A stretch of 64,000 nt of DNA from Suillus spraguei (Eukaryota > Basidiomycota > Agaricomycetes > Boletales > Suillaceae): the NCBI GenBank assembly GCA_016800925.1, contig JABCPU010000014.1:62001-126000 (forward strand). The letters are read 5' to 3'. Below, one piece after another: positions 56,286 to 64,000 of this stretch. The position numbers and the translations under genes were made by a program. Every line of letters starts with the position of its first letter. Position 1 is the stretch's first letter. Below the pieces are notes generated by a model. It searched no databases, was not told the DNA's origin, and saw only the letters and a program-made list of their open reading frames with translations.

Positions 56286-57155
56286 TCAAAAATCCTCAAC
56301 AATCCGCCTTACAGTTTCTTCATCTTCTTCTTCTTTGACTTCGGTGAGTCGGAGCGAGGTCTTCTTCTTTCTGTCAGGACAATTATGAATGCGATGTCCT
56401 GTCTTCTTGCATCCGAAGCATTGTCCCTTCTTCATGCATTCGGATCTCTCCATATCGGAGATTCAATCTACAACCATTGCGTTGGAATCACGGTTCGGTA
56501 TGTAACATGCATTTCCATAGTTCTTCTTTTTCTGTTGCGGAGCATGACATGTCCTCATGGCTTGAAGGCGATGATGAGAATTGTCAATGGAAACGCATTG
56601 CAGCACAATGTCTCGGAATACTTCTGAGACATCTCCTAGCGCGAAAAGCTTTGTAAGGATGCCCCAATTTAGGCCATCTTGGAAGAATTGGATCTTCGTT
56701 GCATTATCGGTGATATGAGCCTTGGCTGCAAGTGCCTCGAAATCAGCGATGTAGGTGTGAAGATCTCCACTTCCTTGTTTGAGGTCCCTGAGTTTCGTGA
56801 GTGTGGTTCCTTTAGTATCCACTGGGTCAAAGGCTTCTTTGAAGCTTTTCATAGAATCTACCATCATCCCATAACCAACTTTTTGTCCAGAGGTGTCGGT
56901 TGATTGAGCATGGTCAAGGAATTGCTCTCTCCAGGATTTGGCACTCCTTTCGGTCATAAAGGATGTTATGAAAATGATCTTCTGTTTGTCGGTAGTGTAA
57001 AGCTTTTCGTTGATATCGAAGTGAAGATTACATGACTGGATAAATTCGCAAGAATTGTCGTGATCTCCATCAAAAGTGTTTGGCTGGCCGATCTTGTATT
57101 CAAATTCTTTGGTCACCATATTTAGCGGTTCGTCTGGTGAGTTATGCTTTCTCAA
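56286..57155 (-). pseudogene. Gypsy Gag with one premature stop
   Basis: The Gag capsid region contains FDGDHDNSCEFI, WREQFLDHA, TTLTKLRDLKQG and FFQDGLNWGI. A TGA at 56463-56465 follows VVD, and the same frame continues ISDMERSEC to a CCHC knuckle CFGCKKTGHRIHNC (CX2CX4HX4C, 56379-56420) and a Glu-rich tail ending at 56286. Pol opens in the -1 frame within the last few codons, at a GGATTTTT run. Gag forms the virus-like particle and packages RNA. Confidence 0.9.
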
Positions 57156-57305
57156 TGCCTACATGCGCTGTCTTGCTGTCCATTAGGGCTTATCTTCTGT
57201 CAGAGGGCTTCTCTTGACAATCGGTTTAGCGTACGCATACACTTATCTGCTTATCTAAGCAATCAGGGTTCGGGGTCAAAGACTGGATAGTCGACGATTC
57301 GGTTG

Positions 57306-57316
57306 ACTTTAATCTT
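57306..57316 (-). promoter_or_regulatory. Gypsy primer binding site, self-priming type
   Basis: One base inside the 5' LTR, the element sense reads AAGATTAAAGT. This 11-mer is exactly complementary to ACTTTAATCTT inside the LTR (57579-57589), which lies where the transcript is expected to start. No tRNA 3'-end complement (TGG...) is found at this place. Confidence 0.7.
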
Positions 57317-57317
57317 T

Positions 57318-57793
57318 TGTTACGAACTGGGGTGGCATCACCAGCGACAGTGAAAAGACACAGACGGTCTGCTGGGAAGTTCTTACAATGTCCAAAAGAG
57401 GACAATGTGCAAGTACAAGGAACACATTCCGAGTATGAGCAGGGGTTCAGCCTCAAAGACAAGTCTAAGAGGTTCTACAAGAATAGAGACTAAGGCTAAG
57501 GAGTGCTTAGACTTAGAGACGATTCAAGACGACTTAGGTTGGAGGCCTAAGCGAAGGAAGTTCCAGGTAAAACCCAGTAAGATTAAAGTAAAGAATCTAC
57601 TACAAGTACAATGTGCTTAAATAGACCAATATGTGTGCACGGACCAAGAGAGGCGTGGGAAAGTAAATGTGTATCCAAATAAGGAAGGCAACTATAGTAC
57701 AGATGCGTTGAGCATATGAGTCAGAGTCATGTGACATGATATACAAGTAAGGAAACAAAGAGAAATTGAATAGGGGCACGTACAACTGTAACA
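57318..57793 (-). repeat. Gypsy 5' LTR
   Basis: 476 bp with the same ends as the 3' LTR. The outer edge is set by AGGTG at 57794-57798. Confidence 0.95.
57616..57623 (-). promoter_or_regulatory. Gypsy LTR TATA box
   Basis: In element sense TATTTAAG. The self-priming 11-mer starts 34 bases downstream, the usual distance from a TATA box to the transcription start. The same arrangement is present in the 3' LTR. Confidence 0.6.
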
Positions 57794-57798
57794 AGGTG

Positions 57799-58590
57799 GA
57801 TGGTAAGTAATGAGATTATCTTAATGTTATCAACTTGATCTATTGTGTATGCAGAAATGTCGCTGTATTATAAGTTAGTAGCCTCTGCAGTGCTCTAATG
57901 TCTGATCCTGCATTGCTTGAATTGATGGAGAGAGATAATAAGGAAGAACTCAGCAAGCTATACAAGAGAATAGCAGAGGCAGAAAAGCAAGAAGGAGAAT
58001 CTGAAATATCAGATGCTTTGAAAGCTAGAGCCAATCATCTAACTTGAATCGGTGACAAGGTGCGCCTTCCCTGTATTAAGTCATATGGACACTGAATGAC
58101 ATCAAAAAGTATCATGCATACAGGAAGGTGCAGTCGCAGTGCAATAGCCTTCTCCTTGAGCATGCCACCAAGATGCCACACCAGCTGGCACCAATTCCAT
58201 TCATGTACCTGATGACCAATTATGCATGTCATGTTCACAATATGGATCAGCTGATGTTTGTGGATAGTGGACTCTTATTCCTGGACCGCTGTAGTGCTGC
58301 CATCCCACCATTATTGTGTGTGTTACAGTATCTGCATGTATCAGGTGAACCCCATTGACTTTCTCTCACCCCAGGAGGTATTATTGCTTGCTTTGGCTCA
58401 GAGTGCCTCATGAAAGGCATATTCAATGTAATGGTATTGGTGATACATATCAAGAAAATCAACTTTTGTAATTACTATATTTTGATCAGATTTCAATTTG
58501 ATGCTTTGCCTTACATTGGAGTTAAACTTGTTTAACTAAGTTGAATCGATTCGTGATGCTGGTCAAAACAACCTCGTGACTCTGCGTCAC
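57799..58590 (+). pseudogene. Unidentified coding remnant, 3' part
   Basis: After the Gypsy target duplication the sequence GGATGGTAAGTAATG looks like an intron donor, with an acceptor TATGCAG at about 57854. The plus frame then reads SDPALLELMERDNKEELSKL and AEAEKQEGESEISDALKAR (57900-58030), Glu/Lys-rich and helical, followed by a reading HQLAPIPFMYLMTNYACHV near 58180-58240. It appears to be the continuation of the remnant ending at 48577. Family unknown. The last 100 bases carry no feature. Confidence 0.35.
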
Positions 58591-58595
58591 ACTTA

Positions 58596-60212
58596 CAGTG
58601 GCTCAAAAAACTGTCTGCACGTTTTGACATTTTTCACTATCTATGATATTGTGTGAGAATGAACAAATTCCTCAAGGACATACTTATACCACATTGTAGT
58701 ATGGCTTCAGGGATTTTATTTGAGCCCTACACCGTGGGAATCGGCGGAGATATGGTGGAGATATAAGGCTTATAAAATGATGACTCATGTGGACAGTTTT
58801 TTGAGTGTATATTAAAACTATATAAATCATTATTTATGACACCATAAAAATCATGCCACTATTATATAAATTATAAAGTGGTGTCATTATGTTATTTTAT
58901 GACTATATCTAACTATATAAACCAGAATATCTCATGTATCATAGTCATAATCACCATGAAAGCCATCTCCTCTGCTCAAAGAGATAATATCTTCTCTCTG
59001 TCTTATGCTGGCCTCTCTGCTCGCCAAATTTCCTCTAGAACTGGAGTATGCAAGTCCACTGTGGCCAAGTTCATCAAAGAAAGCCACCCAGACAAGGAAA
59101 ACTCTTGTGGAGGACGTCCATCCAAGCTTACCTCTACTGACAAAAGGGCTATTATCCAACATATCACTACAGGAAAGGCTGATAATGCTGTCCAAGCCAC
59201 CCATTATATCAATTCCACCATCACTACCCCTGTCTCTTCACAAACTGTGAGGAATGTTCTCAAGGCAGCTCATCTCAAGGCAGTAACAAAGAAGACAAAG
59301 CCTCTTCTCTCCATCAAACATAGGCAGAGAAGACTAGCCTTTGCCTTAGCTCATCAACACTGGACTGTAGAGGACTGGAAGCGTGTTATATGGTCAGATG
59401 AGACCAAAATCAATAGGATTGGGTCAGATGGGAAGGTGTATGTATGGAAAAAGAAGGGAGATGGCCTAACAGACAGAGAGGTTAATGGGACTGTCAAGTT
59501 TGGAGGAGGTTCTTTAATGGTATGGGGCTGTATGGGATGGAATGGTGTGGGAATGCTTGCTGAGGTTGAGGGGAAGATGAATGCTGAGCAGTATGTGGAC
59601 ATTTTAAATGACCACTTGCTGCCTAGCTTGGCAGAATCAGGGATTGATGAAGAAGATATCATTTTCCAACAGGATAATGATCCCAAGCACACATCCAGAA
59701 GAGCTAGGGAATGGTTTGAAGAACATAACATCAATGTTCTTGACTGGCCAGCACAGTCTCCTGATGTCAATGTCATTGAACATCTCTGGGGAACACTCAA
59801 GAAAAAGCTTTAAGCCTATGAAAACCCCCCTAAAGGAGTATGGGAGCTTTGGGAGAGAGTAGCAGTGGAATGGGGGAAGATCACAGCTGAGGATTGCCAG
59901 AAATTAATTGAGAGTATGCCTAGAAGGATAGAGGCAGTAATTAAAGCCAAGGGAGGTCATACAAAATACTAGAATACCTGGTTATTACTGTAAAATACTT
60001 GAGTCAAAAAACTGTCCGCATGAGTCACCATTTTGTGAGCCTTGTATCTCCACCATATCTCCACCGATTCCCACGGTGTAGGGCTCAAATGAAAGCCCTG
60101 AAGCCATACTACAATGTGGTATAAGCATGGTTTTGAGGCATTTGTTTGTTCTCACACAATATTATAGATAGTGAAAAATGCCAAAACATGCGGACAGTTT
60201 TTTGAGCCACTG
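58596..60212 (+). mobile_element. Tc1/mariner element with long compound TIRs
   Basis: 1617 bp flanked by TA (58594-58595 and 60213-60214). Terminal inverted repeats of about 210 bp (58596-58807 and 60003-60212) begin CAGTGGCTCAAAAAACTGTC. Each repeat also ends on the inside with an inverted copy of that motif (GGACAGTTTTTTGAG). It encodes one transposase with a single premature stop. Confidence 0.95.
58956..59972 (+). pseudogene. Tc1-type transposase with one in-frame stop
   Basis: The ATG at 58956 starts MKAISSAQRDNIFSLSYAGL, a helix-turn-helix with SARQISSRTGVCKSTVAKFI. A second paired-like domain follows (TSTDKRAIIQHI, QTVRNVLKAAHLKA). The DDE domain has WSDETK, FGGGSLMVWGCMGWNGVG, QQDNDPKHTS and DVNVIEHLWG; 34 residues separate the second D and the E (DD34E). 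The frame runs to TAA at 59811-59813 (LKKKL), then continues AYENPPKGVWELWERVAVEW to TAG at 59970. Catalytic residues are all upstream of the stop, so a truncated protein could still bind and cut, but the usual C-terminal tail would be lost. Confidence 0.9.
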
Positions 60213-60214
60213 TA

Positions 60215-60377
60215 GATGCCCCTTTACCAATCTAGATAAAGTGTCTGACTGATCAGTCAGTTTTGATCTGCATGTCGCACACTTGTCTTCTGAGCACCGT
60301 CTGCTCATGCACATTCAGCACTATTTTATTTCGTGTCATCTTGAATTTCTTTAAAATTTGGTCATACTTCCAATCAT
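60215..60377. other. Leader of the DIRS-like element (terminus not located)
   Basis: Non-coding sequence between the Tc1 element and the Gag start. The Tc1 element may have inserted into the DIRS terminal repeat. A short palindrome GTGACTCTGCGTCAC lies left of the Tc1 element at about 58577-58591. Confidence 0.4.
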
Positions 60378-61667
60378 ATGTCAGATCCAGGTAACTCATA
60401 TACAAATGCCAGCAATCCGACACAAACACAAGCATCTCTCAGAGGACCTGGAATACGGGGGTCTTCAGTTGAAACCGAGCCTGATAGAGCGCATCTACCC
60501 CAACAAGACATGGCGAAGAGATGCCTCGATGTCGTCCAAGATTTCAGGTCTGCCAAAGGAACTAAATTTGATGCCTCCTATGTTATCTGTGGGATCATCA
60601 AAGAAAGCTTACCCCTTGGCTCAGGGGAAGACCCGTCCGTTATCATGGCTATCTACCTTACAATGCTCAATGAATGGGAGTCAGAACAAAATCAGGCTGG
60701 ACAAAGAGCAGCGGGCACATCCAGAGTACGACGTTCAGCAGAACCAACGTCTGATCCCACACAGATTGAAGAAGAGTTTACTGCAGAGGATAACAGGAGT
60801 CAACGAGTCAGCATTGAGCCAGGAGAACCTGCTCAGAAATGACCTAAACTTGACTTTACCTGTCTTGAACTCAAGTCAACAGTTAATGAGGAACCATCCA
60901 GGCCCCTATCAGCAAACCTCAGACAAACTGTCCACATCTTACAAAATTGGGCACAGGATCAGAAACAAGCCAAACTCAAACTCATGTATCATGAACGGAG
61001 TCCAGAGTTTTATGAATCCAGATGGGCTGATATCGTTGCCAGACGAAGCCTCAATCTTGATGCCATCCACACCATCATCACTACATCAAGATCAGTTGAT
61101 AAACATACAGAATACATTGGAGATGTTGGATTTACCTATGGAGTCTCTGAAATGGCCACAAAGAAAATTACCAAGCAAGGCCACTGGAATGCTGCATGGA
61201 ACAGAGCCTCACGAGCTCTCAAATTCGCTTTCCCGTTCTGACAGGCTGAACTTAATGCCTACTCGGAACACATTAATGAACAATTCGATCAACAATCGGA
61301 AAGCTGCCATGAACAAGTCATCAGATATGACAAATCTGTCAGATTCAGAGTTGGAAACACTCACAGGTATGAATTGTCAGACTTTGAGTGCTTCAGGGAC
61401 ATCTACAGCTCTCACTTCTCCGCTGGAGGAAGACTGCATAATGAAACGGAGGAATCTAACAAATCCACTGGAGGAGGTCGAGAAAAAGTCACCAAACGAG
61501 AACCCTGCCATAAATGGAATAATGGTGAATGCACATGCAGTGCAGCCACCTGTCGTTACACACACGTCTGCAATGTCGAACAAAATGGACGTATCTGTGC
61601 CCGTCATCATGTCAAAACAAAACATCATGAGGACGGGAACACTAAATCAGCCTCAAAAATACCTTAA
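60378..61667 (+). pseudogene. DIRS-like Gag, two premature stops
   Basis: A single reading frame broken only by TGA at 60840-60842 (after EPAQK) and TGA at 61239-61241 (after ALKFAFPF). The first part has a DMAKRCLDVVQDFRSAKGTK block, the middle LDAIHTIITTSRSVDKHTEY, GFTYGVSEMATKK and WNAAWNRASRA. The end has a cysteine-rich C-X8-C-X5-C-X3-H motif (PCHKWNNGECTCSAATCRYTH) and CNVEQNGRICARHH. Such Gag-like ORFs precede pol in DIRS-type elements of fungi. Both stops are consistent with CGA to TGA changes. Confidence 0.75.
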
Positions 61668-63753
61668 ACGTCCACGTTTTCGCCGAGGGCTGATTTGGTC
61701 GCCAACCAATAATTCATTTAGCCCAACCGCACGTTCTACAGAGTATGTGGATCCTGTCCCAGAGGCTCCTACTTACCTTATGGACAGTGATGCAGCCCGC
61801 ACAGTATGCAATCATCCAGATCTCTTCAAAATAGTAACACCGATCAACATTGATCAGTTTCAAGTTCTCCTTGCTGACCATCCAAATCAACCTTTCGTTT
61901 TGTCGGTGTGTCGAGCCTTACATGAAGGTTTTTGGCCATGGGCAGATGCTTCAGATGAGTCATATCCCTCTATAAATGATAACTCAATGCACACCTGTGC
62001 AAAATCAGCGGATCAAGAAAAGTTTATTGAGGAACAGCTACGAGAAGAAATACGCCTTGGACGTGTATCAGAGCCTTTTGGTCCAGATTTATTCCCCGAA
62101 ATGTACAGTGTGCCAATGCATACCGTCCCTAAACCCAATTCGGATAAACTACGCCTTGTAGTGGATCACACAGCAGGAGAATACTCGCTGAACTCCATGA
62201 TTGATTCAGATGCTGATAGTGGCACCAAACTTGACGGTTTGCATTCGCTTGGTGCTTCCCTGCTGCAATTTCGACAAGAACATCCTAATGATAAATTGGT
62301 CCTTTTTAAATCGGATGTTTCTCAAGCTTTTCGGCGCTTACCTACATCAGGAAATTCACACATTCCTTAACATGCTTAATCAGCTTAACTCACTTATCTC
62401 AAAACTTGTTTGCTCTCTCTCACATCATTCACCTGGCATATCTTATATTTTTTGAGTGCGAAATACAATAAAACATGTATATTAATATATCTCAACTTTT
62501 TTTTTTCTGAATTCATTCACATTGAAATTTTGGACAAGTAGATTCAATTTCACCAAGGCAGTTAAGTGTAAATAAGTCCGCATAAGGGCAAGTCAAGGAA
62601 TGTGTGAATTTCCTGATGTATGCACCCGCTGTGGCAAACCAAGCAAGTGCTAACGGTACAAGGTCAACGTCATGTGGATCGTTGCAATAACTTTGGAGGA
62701 CGAGGATCCCCTAAGGTCTGGATCTCGTTTATGTCACTGGTCACTTGGATTGCAATTCATCGCATGCTTATCGATGCTCTTAAACTTTATATGGACGACT
62801 CTTTTTCATTTGAGCTAGCAGAGCGTATGTTGTACTATTCGCCTTATCAAACTGACTACCCTGAGAAACAGACTCGTCTGTTACAACTCCGGGACGAGCT
62901 CGGAATCCCTCATGATCGTCCCAGACAACTCTTTGGTTCAACTCTGACCATTATTGGTTTCGACGTCGACCCTAACGCTATGTCTGCTACTTTGCCGAGG
63001 CACAAAAAGAATGAGTTGATCAAGCATCTACGTGACTTTGCCTGTAAAAACTATCGTTGGACGCTTCGCGAATATCAACAGCTTGCCGGATGGTGCGAAT
63101 GGAGTTTCAATATTTTCCCTTTGCTCAAACCAGGACTTTTGGCTGTGTATGAGAAGATTCGCGGGAAAATTCAACCACGCGCACGCCTTCATGTCAACAA
63201 TCCTATCATTTGCGAACTCACTTGGATGGCTGATCATATGGAACATTTACCTGGGCTCATGTTTTACAAATCTTTGGATTTTGATCCATCATCTGATGAT
63301 GTCGTGGTTGCTTATACCGACGCATCTGGTGTAGGAATGGGTTTCTGGTTCCCTCATGATAACTTTGCGGGTCAATCATCTTTGCCTGCGGATGCTCCTA
63401 AAAACACCATCTTTTTCTTTGAAGCATTGGCGGTTTGCTCCGCAATTCACGCAATCCCTAACATGACAGAAGTCCCACCCCGAATGCTCATATACACCGA
63501 TAACACAAATACAGTGTCGATGTTCAACTCTCTCCGTGCGCATCCTCCTTATAATTCCATCATGCTCTCGGCAATGGATGTTCTACTCGAGTATGAGGTG
63601 GACTTACGTGTAGAGCACATTAGTGGATGTGAGAATATGGTTGCAGACGCACTCTCACGATTTCAAAACGAAAGAGTTTTGGAGTTGGCACCAGATGCCA
63701 GCTTTTTTGATTTCGAACCCCCTCGGAATGCGCTGGGGGCAGCAAAAAAATGA
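61366..63753 (+). pseudogene. DIRS-like pol (RT-RNase H), interrupted by a MITE
   Basis: In the +1 frame relative to Gag. Recognisable blocks: DAARTVCNHPDLFKI, LRLVVDHTAGEYSLNSMI, DKLVLFKSDVSQAFRRLP, then (after the MITE 62345-62618) MHPLWQTKQVL, RHVDRCNNFGGRGS, LYMDDSFSF (62782-62808, RT active site), RNase H with AYTDASGVGMGFWF, FEALAV, YTDNTNTV and ENMVADALSRF. The element lacks any DDE integrase, and the pol stop overlaps the next ATG (ATGATG at 63750). The frame is open upstream to 60358 across the whole gag in another frame, so the real start is unclear. Confidence 0.85.
62345..62618. mobile_element. MITE family M1, copy 2 (in DIRS-like RT)
   Basis: 274 bp, with the same terminal repeats and AT-rich core as 7300-7561, flanked by TA on both sides (62343-62344, 62619-62620). 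Excision with one TA restores LPMHPLW across the junction in the RT frame. It is 12 bp longer than copy 1 near its left end. Confidence 0.92.
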
Positions 63754-64000
63754 TGCAAGTTTCACTATCATCCAGGCAGCCTGTACGGCAAGCCTGGACA
63801 CACGAGCGTCTCTTATACGAACGTTCAGTGGCGCTTGGTTTTGCTATTGATTCCACTACTGCGTCTGTTTACGACTCACATCTCAACTCTTACATCACTT
63901 TCTGTCGGCTGCACCACCTCCCTATTGATCCCACAGTGGATACATTATCTTTTTATGTTGTATAATTATCACACCATATTTAACCACGGTCAGTTGACTC
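63750..64000 (+). pseudogene. DIRS-like tyrosine recombinase, N-terminal part (runs off window)
   Basis: It begins MMQVSLSSRQPVRQAW and continues HERLLYERSVALGFAIDS and VYDSHLNSYITFC, typical of the SAM-like N-terminal domain of tyrosine recombinases. Two TAA stops (after FYVV and after LSHHI) interrupt it, and the catalytic R-H-R-Y domain lies beyond the window. The ATG overlaps the pol stop by one base pair set (ATGA), suggesting termination-reinitiation. Confidence 0.7.

Larger units (their letters stand above)
50613..56295 (-). pseudogene. Gypsy pol: protease, RT, RNase H, integrase, chromodomain
   Basis: Blocks in order: protease VIDSGAAGTFI (about 56130); RT with [35 protein letters not shown] and the active site YMDN (54505-54516) where family members have YMDD; GFCNFYRTFI; RNase H ATDASLVATGGVLLQ, then after the nested LTR FDWELLAVIRALNEW and FTDHKNLLYF; integrase HHCC zinc domain (HPTAGHPGRF, CALCQQMK) and core (VSVDLITDLP, VISDRGPQF, YHPQTDGQTERLNQ); a GPF-type region and a chromodomain remnant (YEIKAILSHKG, shifted to NEWLPEKNLKNSARILNAY). 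In-frame TGA stops are at 54463, 54436, 51491, 51131 and 51062. The frame opens -1 relative to Gag. Confidence 0.92.
48578..57793 (-). mobile_element. Complete Ty3/Gypsy chromovirus-type element with extra ORF
   Basis: Total 9216 bp including a 1575-bp nested solo LTR. The LTRs are 476 bp each (48578-49053 and 57318-57793, TGTTAC...GTAACA), with a perfect 5-bp target duplication AGGTG (48573-48577 and 57794-57798). Minus strand, order: 5' LTR, Gag, protease, RT, RNase H, integrase, chromodomain remnant, an additional ORF, polypurine tract, 3' LTR. The RNase H before integrase order and the chromodomain place it with chromoviruses, and the priming signal resembles the Tf1/sushi group. Gag and pol contain six TGA stops and at least one frameshift, so it is dead, but the LTRs remain similar, which suggests moderate age. 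Confidence 0.95.

Noticed and set aside
60358..61365. The first 335 codons of the 670-codon frame as an ordinary protein
   Set aside because: The recognisable Gag lies in the other frame with a cysteine motif; I keep the open second frame only as an observation.

Overview
The window looks like nuclear DNA of a filamentous basidiomycete, most likely an Agaricomycete (mushroom-forming fungus). The evidence is short canonical GT-AG introns of about 50 bp, a NACHT-WD40 NLR gene, a WD40-TPR-HET gene, an F-box gene of the expanded agaricomycete type, a sphingolipid C4-hydroxylase (SUR2) gene, and Plavaka, Tc1/mariner, Copia, Gypsy-chromovirus and DIRS-like transposable elements. The WD40-TPR-HET architecture made me think of Boletales, but that is only an inference.

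Layout. 1-8.4 kb: a repeat block with a perfect 152-bp inverted repeat at the window edge, followed by a complete but decayed Copia element (2553-8424, minus strand) carrying a nested solo LTR and a nested MITE. 9.5-26.8 kb: a gene island with every gene on the minus strand: an F-box gene, a SUR2 pseudogene, an F-box pseudogene, a frameshifted WD40-TPR-HET gene, a NACHT-WD40 NLR and an intact SUR2. 27.8-29.7 kb: an hAT-like repeat with GTAC-rich ends, containing a deleted pogo-like element with TA target duplications. 31.5-41 kb: a Plavaka-type transposase gene (minus) and a divergently transcribed partner gene (plus), together broken by four solo LTRs. 41.9-47.7 kb: dispersed repeats, more LTRs and another broken element-type gene. 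48.6-57.8 kb: a complete Gypsy element (minus strand, 476-bp LTRs, perfect TSD) with gag, pol, a chromodomain remnant and an extra 3' ORF, split by a 1575-bp solo LTR. 58.6-60.2 kb: a Tc1/mariner element. 60.2-64 kb: a DIRS-like tyrosine-recombinase retroelement that runs off the window and is also hit by the MITE.

How it fits together. The gene island combines two allorecognition-type genes (NLR and HET) with a duplicated F-box/SUR2 pair. Both flanks are nested transposon graveyards. At least nine insertions can be removed in silico, leaving one copy of the target duplication, and the interrupted reading frame then becomes continuous again; this fixes element boundaries and relative ages. 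Many of the lesions (CGA to TGA stops, mismatches in 4-bp target duplications, differences between inverted repeats) are CpG transitions, as expected if these elements were cytosine-methylated. The most notable molecular features are an apparent self-priming signal in the Gypsy element, its additional ORF with two zinc knuckles, and the MITE family that entered two unrelated retroelements with a 2-bp target duplication.
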